The notes under the pieces: model-generated
Seen by the model: the letters and a program-made list of their open reading frames with translations, nothing else
What the model was told of the DNA's origin: nothing
Databases searched by the model: none
Assembly (NCBI GenBank): GCA_002697505.1
Contig: NZWA01000027.1
Location: 1-13,908, forward strand
Origin: Flavobacteriales bacterium
Lineage (GTDB): Bacteria; Bacteroidota; Bacteroidia; Flavobacteriales; BACL11
Direction of reading: 5' to 3'
DNA: 13,908 bases
In this document: positions 9,940 to 13,908 of the stretch, piece after piece
Position numbering within the stretch: the first letter of the stretch is position 1
Layout of the letters: every line of letters begins with the position of its first letter
Program-made: the position numbers and the translations under genes

Positions 9940-12336
9940 ATGATTACTACGTCAAAACAAACAACGCTCAAACAGTCCGACGATTTCCAATCAGTATCTT
10001 TTGGAATCAAGGAGTCAGGACTCTCTCATATCTTCAATGTATTGCGGAATCAGTTGTACTCTGACAAGGTACTCGCAGTTATCCGCGAATACTCTACTAA
10101 TGCGGTAGACGCTCATATAGAAGTGGGTAAAGCCGATACTCCAATCAAGGTTACTCTACCTACTCAAATGACCCCTGAGTTCAAGGTGCGTGACTTTGGG
10201 CGCGGCCTGACAGAGAATCAAGTATCTGAGATTTATGCGATGTACGGTGAATCTACCAAGCGCGGCACAAACGAGCAAATCGGTCAGTTGGGACTCGGTT
10301 CCAAGTCAGCGTTCGCATACGGTGATAATTTCGTAATCAACTCATTCGTTAAAGGTACTAAAACAACCTACAACGCTTTCATCGACCCATCTGACGTTGG
10401 GCAAATCTCCAAGATTCACTCTGAAAAGACTGACGAGAATGACGGCATCGAGATTGTTATTCCGGTAAAGTCTGATGATTATGATGAGTTTTACCACAAG
10501 GCTACTAAATTATATAAGTATTTCAAAGTTGTACCTAATGTTCGCGGGGCAAACCAAGAGCAACTAAAGGATGATTTGAAACGCGATGAGATTGTGGTTG
10601 GCAAGGACAACTGGAATCTTGTAAAAGGTGAGTCTTATGCAGTCATGGGCAACATTGCCTACCCACTAAACTACTCTGCTTTGAACTTGGGTTGGCAGGA
10701 TGAAAAATCTGATTTGATTTCGTCAGGCGTTGTGATTGATTTCGCCATCGGTGATTTGGAAATTTCCGCTTCTCGCGAGGCGTTACAGTACACCGACAAG
10801 ACTAAAAAAGTCATTATTAACAAGCTCGATGAGATTATCAAAGCATTGCCGAGCGTATTAGGTGAGAAGTTTGAAGAATGTGATACTTTATGGGAAGTAA
10901 AGGGTTTATATAATCAAGCGTTCGCTCATGGAGGTTTCGGGCAAAAGATTCGTAAGATAGTCGAAACCAAGGGCATATTATGGAACGGCATCAAGGTTAC
11001 TAATGGTGATTTTTCCAAGAGAAAATGGAAGGATGAGGATATTGAACTAAAGGTATTCAATCCTGACCGTACTAGGTATGGTACTCGCAAGCGTGTTCGC
11101 GGCGATGAAGCTCAAAACATTTATGTCAAAAAAGATGCTTTAGTAATTATAGATGATATGCCTTCGCATCACGGTAGGTTGAACCGTATCGCGCCTTTGT
11201 TGGAGCAGTACGATAAGCGTGATGAAAACCACAAGGATACTCCGGTTTATGAAAATGTTTACTTGTTGAACTTCCGTAACAGCAAAGCCAAGCAGGAGTT
11301 CTATGATAAGACCAAGTTTGACTTTCCTGCGAAAAAACTGTCAGAGTACCCCAAGGTTATATTGCGCGACATATACCCAAGCAATTCAACCGTATCGGGC
11401 GGCACTACCGTTAAAAACTCAAAACATAATACCAAGGTTTTTTCTCTGGATAAAACTGCTAGTTATGGAAACTACCACAACTGTCGCAGCGACTACTTTC
11501 AGTCGAACGAAGTAGATTTAGATAACGGTGGTGTTTATGTAATCGTAGATAAGTTCTATTGGGGCAAGACAGTTGATAGTTCTAATCATCCTCAGTCACT
11601 TGTGGATAACGTAAAAGCATTAGAAGAATGCGGTATCGACGTTCCTGAGATTTACGCTTTGAAGTCTACCGTAAAGAATCAGAATGCTATCGACGCAAAA
11701 GGTTCCAAGTGGGTATATTTCAAGGATTGGGCTACTGCTGCTTTTGTCAGTCACTTGAATGACAATAATCTCAAGCAGAGATTATATGATAGAGTGTTCG
11801 CTCGCTTCCATGAGAAAAAGTGCAATAGGAATGATATGTTCACCGAGGCATACTTGGAAATGAATGAAAGGAACGATGACTTTCATAACAAGCTACCGGA
11901 ATCTTCCGCGAAGGATTATCTCGACAATTATCTCAAGATGACGAGAAAAACCGACAAGGACTTGGATAATTTAGAAAAAGCATTCCGACTTGTAGGCACT
12001 TCCAAGTACGATGAAGAAAACTACCATAGAGGATGGTTGAGGGATGAGAAGGAGAACGAAGATAATATCAAGCGTCCCGATTCACGTTCCATCCTAGATG
12101 ATATAGAACCTACTTCTGATTTATGCAAGGTGAACCTTGAACTGATGGAGAAGTATCCAATGGTTAGATTCATGGACGATGCTCACTTTGGTTGGAGGAA
12201 TCACCGCGAGGCGATGGAGGCTACCTTGAACTATATAACTATGGTCGAGGCTACCTATCGCACTAAAAAAAAGATAGGTGAAGTAAAGGACAAAGCGACA
12301 AACGCTAACAATATATTTTTGCAAGCAAACGCTTGA
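9940..12336 (+). CDS. rIIA: rIIA-like protein with GHKL ATPase-type domain
   Basis: A 798-residue homologue of T4 rIIA, a membrane-associated protein needed for growth on lambda lysogens and involved in lysis timing and exclusion. The N-terminal third is a GHKL/HATPase domain as in gyrase B, Hsp90 and MutL: REYSTNAVDAH with E50, N54 and D57 (N box), DFGRGL with D85 and G89 (G1), and GQLGLGSKSAF (115-125; G2). The remainder is long, charged and poor in motifs. The start is ATG 9940. A TTG at 9901 opens the same frame but is the -35 element of the promoter. T4 rIIA is about 725 residues, so this protein is slightly longer. It is followed by rIIB, as in T4. Confidence 0.9.
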   Translation: MITTSKQTTLKQSDDFQSVSFGIKESGLSHIFNVLRNQLYSDKVLAVIREYSTNAVDAHIEVGKADTPIKVTLPTQMTPEFKVRDFGRGLTENQVSEIYAMYGESTKRGTNEQIGQLGLGSKSAFAYGDNFVINSFVKGTKTTYNAFIDPSDVGQISKIHSEKTDENDGIEIVIPVKSDDYDEFYHKATKLYKYFKVVPNVRGANQEQLKDDLKRDEIVVGKDNWNLVKGESYAVMGNIAYPLNYSALNLGWQDEKSDLISSGVVIDFAIGDLEISASREALQYTDKTKKVIINKLDEIIKALPSVLGEKFEECDTLWEVKGLYNQAFAHGGFGQKIRKIVETKGILWNGIKVTNGDFSKRKWKDEDIELKVFNPDRTRYGTRKRVRGDEAQNIYVKKDALVIIDDMPSHHGRLNRIAPLLEQYDKRDENHKDTPVYENVYLLNFRNSKAKQEFYDKTKFDFPAKKLSEYPKVILRDIYPSNSTVSGGTTVKNSKHNTKVFSLDKTASYGNYHNCRSDYFQSNEVDLDNGGVYVIVDKFYWGKTVDSSNHPQSLVDNVKALEECGIDVPEIYALKSTVKNQNAIDAKGSKWVYFKDWATAAFVSHLNDNNLKQRLYDRVFARFHEKKCNRNDMFTEAYLEMNERNDDFHNKLPESSAKDYLDNYLKMTRKTDKDLDNLEKAFRLVGTSKYDEENYHRGWLRDEKENEDNIKRPDSRSILDDIEPTSDLCKVNLELMEKYPMVRFMDDAHFGWRNHREAMEATLNYITMVEATYRTKKKIGEVKDKATNANNIFLQANA

Positions 12337-12361
12337 CAATCGACCAGAAAACAAGCACTAT
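12333..12361 (+). promoter_or_regulatory. Promoter with CAGAA spacer element, upstream of rIIB
   Basis: TTGACA (12333-12338) contains the rIIA stop codon. CAGAA (12345-12349) is at the same offset as in the promoters at 4688 and 9901, and CACTAT (12356-12361) occupies the -10 place at 17 bp. TATAAG overlaps further downstream. Unlike the other two, this leader carries a Shine-Dalgarno site. Confidence 0.55.
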
Positions 12362-12384
12362 AAGTAAAGTTAAAGGACTACATT

Positions 12385-13251
12385 ATGTTACCATATATAT
12401 TAACTGATAACTCGCTGACCATCGTTGTAGATGGTAAGGCACTTACGATGGAGAGTTCAAACCCATCGTTCAACGAGGCAACCAAACTGCTCGCAGAAGA
12501 AAGGTTTGATGAATTGCCTGACTTGTTCGACATACCAAAAGCAGTCGAAAAGTTCGCGGACGGCAACATCTCTGTTTCTGATGGAGAGGTGCGCTATAAG
12601 GACGAGGTGATTCACAATCACGTTGTTGGTCGAGTTCTCGACTTCATGCGTCAGGGATTGCCATATAAGCCTCTGGTGAGGTTTTTGGATAAGCTGATGG
12701 AGAATCCGTCACGCCGAGCAGTAAACGAACTGTATGCGTTTTTGGAACACAAGGCGATGCCTTTGACTCCCGATGGCAATTTCCTCGCGTACAAAGGCGT
12801 GAGAGAAGATTATACCGATTGGCACTCTGGCAAGTTCTCTAACAAGGTTGGAGATGTAAACGAAATGATTCGTAACAAGGTTTGTGATGACGCAAACATT
12901 GGATGCTCTCACGGGTTTCATGCTGGTTCTTTGGACTATGCGAGAGGCTACGGTAATGGAGGTCATTTGATGGTTGTCGAAATCGACCCTCGCGATGTTG
13001 TCAGCGTTCCGCTCGACTGCGAGCAGCAAAAACTCCGCACGGCAAAGTACAAGGTTGTCGCCCACTTTGAGAAGAAGTTGGAAGAACCCATGTGCGACGA
13101 TTACGGTGATTACGATAACTGGGAATGGGAAGATAAAGAATCCTCCGATGAATCGTATGATGATGGATTCAATGCTGGTTACGAGGCGGCAAAACAGGAT
13201 TTGGTGAAGTTGGCCCAAAAGCGTGATGCTAAAGGTCGCTTTGTCAAGTAG
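12385..13251 (+). CDS. rIIB: rIIB-like protein
   Basis: A 288-residue homologue of T4 rIIB (312 residues), the partner of rIIA at the membrane. The conserved core is present: NPSRRAVNELYAFLEHKAMPLTPDGNFLAYKGV (107-139, read in parts), then SGKFSNKVGD, then IGCSHGFHAGSLDYARGYG (172-190), and VVEIDPRDVVSVPLD (197-211). After it comes an acidic linker (about 232-260) and a basic tail ending AKGRFVK. AAAGGA 7 nt before ATG 12385 is a good Shine-Dalgarno site and fixes the start. It has its own promoter 24 nt upstream, so rIIB can be made separately from rIIA. A structured spacer follows the stop. Confidence 0.93.
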   Translation: MLPYILTDNSLTIVVDGKALTMESSNPSFNEATKLLAEERFDELPDLFDIPKAVEKFADGNISVSDGEVRYKDEVIHNHVVGRVLDFMRQGLPYKPLVRFLDKLMENPSRRAVNELYAFLEHKAMPLTPDGNFLAYKGVREDYTDWHSGKFSNKVGDVNEMIRNKVCDDANIGCSHGFHAGSLDYARGYGNGGHLMVVEIDPRDVVSVPLDCEQQKLRTAKYKVVAHFEKKLEEPMCDDYGDYDNWEWEDKESSDESYDDGFNAGYEAAKQDLVKLAQKRDAKGRFVK

Positions 13252-13337
13252 CGTAGTAGCAAAGTCATAGTGACTTGTCGGAGCGTATAAGTTGGTTGTT
13301 TGCTTATTGTCAGTCTCCGACAAGTTTCTACTACTTG
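13245..13337 (+). other. Multi-branched inverted-repeat structure after rIIB
   Basis: ACTTGTCGGAG (13273-13283) pairs perfectly with CTCCGACAAGT (13315-13325). GTAGTAG (13253-13259) pairs with CTACTAC (13328-13334) outside it. ATAAG (13287-13291) and CTTAT (13303-13307) pair inside. AAGTCA-TAG-TGACTT (13262-13276) is a competing hairpin sharing four bases with the main stem, and CAAGTAG (13245-13251) can alternatively pair with CTACTTG (13331-13337). There is no U-run directly after it, so it is not a standard terminator. It could be an mRNA 3' end, a processing site or a small RNA. The rest of the spacer to 13374 is A-rich and shows no clear promoter. Confidence 0.6.
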
Positions 13338-13374
13338 TAAAAACATTAACCTAAACAACAAAAAAAAATTATTT

Positions 13375-13908
13375 ATGATTACTACTACTAAAGTCGAAAA
13401 CTTCTTTGATTCAATCAGAGACAAGGATATAGAAACATACAACGATTATTGGGGCGAGCTAAAGCCACAATCAAACAATGCCGCTTTTCGCCGCTACTTG
13501 TTCGCCTTCATGTCGGTGCATACGAGTTGGAAGAATAACTGCAAGGGCTACAACGCAATCAAGCAATTTGGCAAGTGGACACTTGAAAAAACTAACCAAT
13601 TAGAACTTTGGAATTACAATGCAGACACTTTATTCTCGACTATTGAGGCTACCAGAGTTGGTATGCAGAACAACCGTACCAATTACATTGGGACTTTTAG
13701 TGATAACTTTTGGAGGAATCCTGACGATTACTTGTGCCGTGCTGATGGCGAAGGATGGACTGAATGGCGCGATAGATTGGCTAAAAAGATTCTTGGTCTA
13801 GGCAAAGCTAAAACATCGTTCGCGATTGAAATGCTGTTCCCGCTTGAAGCTCAAGTGGTTTGTATGGACACGCACTTGTTCCAAGTATATGGATTGAATC
13901 AGACTAAA
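13375..13908 (+). CDS. HhH-GPD DNA-glycosylase-like protein, 3' end outside window
   Basis: The frame is open from ATG 13375 to the window edge (178 codons, no stop). LAKKILGLGKAKTSFAIEML (135-154) has the form of a helix-hairpin-helix, and VVCMDTHLFQVYG (161-173) matches the block with the catalytic aspartate (D165) of HhH-GPD base-excision glycosylases such as Nth, MutY and OGG1. Lys144 or Lys146 in the hairpin could be a lyase lysine, but the spacing differs from the Nth/OGG1 pattern, so activity is uncertain. The N-terminal 130 residues are helical and unrecognised. Such an enzyme would remove damaged or altered bases. No Shine-Dalgarno site precedes the start. Confidence 0.78.
   Translation, partial: MITTTKVENFFDSIRDKDIETYNDYWGELKPQSNNAAFRRYLFAFMSVHTSWKNNCKGYNAIKQFGKWTLEKTNQLELWNYNADTLFSTIEATRVGMQNNRTNYIGTFSDNFWRNPDDYLCRADGEGWTEWRDRLAKKILGLGKAKTSFAIEMLFPLEAQVVCMDTHLFQVYGLNQTK

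Noticed and set aside
11303..11515. 70-codon alternate-frame ORF in rIIA
   Set aside because: It is contained in rIIA and has no supporting signal.
12974..13207. 77-codon alternate-frame ORF in rIIB
   Set aside because: It is fully contained in rIIB, with low-complexity composition and no initiation site.
12709..13323. 204-codon ORF on the minus strand across rIIB
   Set aside because: It lies antisense to a clearly recognised rIIB, shows no motif or initiation signal, and is explained as an open shadow frame.
13341..13374. Promoter in front of the HhH-GPD gene
   Set aside because: The stretch is A-rich, but no -35/-10 pair with acceptable spacing could be found.

Overview
The window looks like part of a large, AT-rich genome of a tailed double-stranded DNA phage with a Gram-negative host. 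Every supported gene lies on the + strand and genes are packed tightly, many joined by 4-base ATGA, GTGA or TTGA overlaps. The content is typical of virulent phages: the C-terminal part of a bacterial-type replicase (DnaE), a candidate single-stranded-DNA binding protein, a candidate strand-annealing protein, an endonuclease VII-type HNH nuclease, a micrococcal-type nuclease, T4-like rIIA and rIIB, and many tiny unknown ORFs. Promoters resemble host sigma70 sites (TTGACA / TATAAT with 16-18 bp spacing). The small lipoprotein supports a Gram-negative host. No integrase, tRNA, CRISPR array or insertion sequence is visible.

Layout. 1-4687: dnaE 3' end, a promoter and hairpin, a Whirly-like ssDNA-binding candidate, then a long glycosyltransferase whose second (GT9-like) domain is split across two overlapping ORFs. 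4688-6580: an operon with its own promoter encoding a Rad52/ERF-like annealing protein, a 2-oxoglutarate/Fe(II) dioxygenase-like protein and a 59-residue zinc-ribbon protein. 6581-6745: hairpin repeats and a strong terminator. 6770-8296: a coupled string of a 55-residue acidic protein, an SNase-type nuclease, a 57-residue lipoprotein, an endonuclease VII-like protein and a nucleotidyltransferase. 8297-9652: an accessory zone of very small genes, with a self-contained promoter-ORF-terminator unit and then five tiny overlapping genes that carry a repeated GCCAAATAA element near their starts. 9653-9939: a hairpin-repeat array and a promoter. 9940-13251: rIIA and rIIB, each with its own promoter. 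13252-13374: a structured spacer. 13375-13908: a truncated HhH-GPD DNA-glycosylase-like gene.

How it fits together. The replicase, ssDNA binder, annealing protein and endonuclease VII would serve replication and recombination-dependent DNA processing. SNase could degrade host DNA. The glycosyltransferases and the HxGH nucleotidyltransferase point to sugar transfer onto virion, DNA or host surface; the acceptor cannot be told. The rII proteins and the tiny membrane proteins and lipoprotein would act at the cell envelope or in exclusion of other phages.

The most unusual signals are non-coding. (1) A family of short hairpins has compensatory stem changes and fixed 6-nt linkers, and sits directly after operon-ending stop codons. 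(2) Three promoters share an invariant CAGAA in the spacer. (3) Several promoters are so close to the ATG that mRNAs should be leaderless or nearly so. (4) A GCCAAATAA element recurs just inside the starts of the tiny genes. All calls come from reading the sequence; no database search was run.
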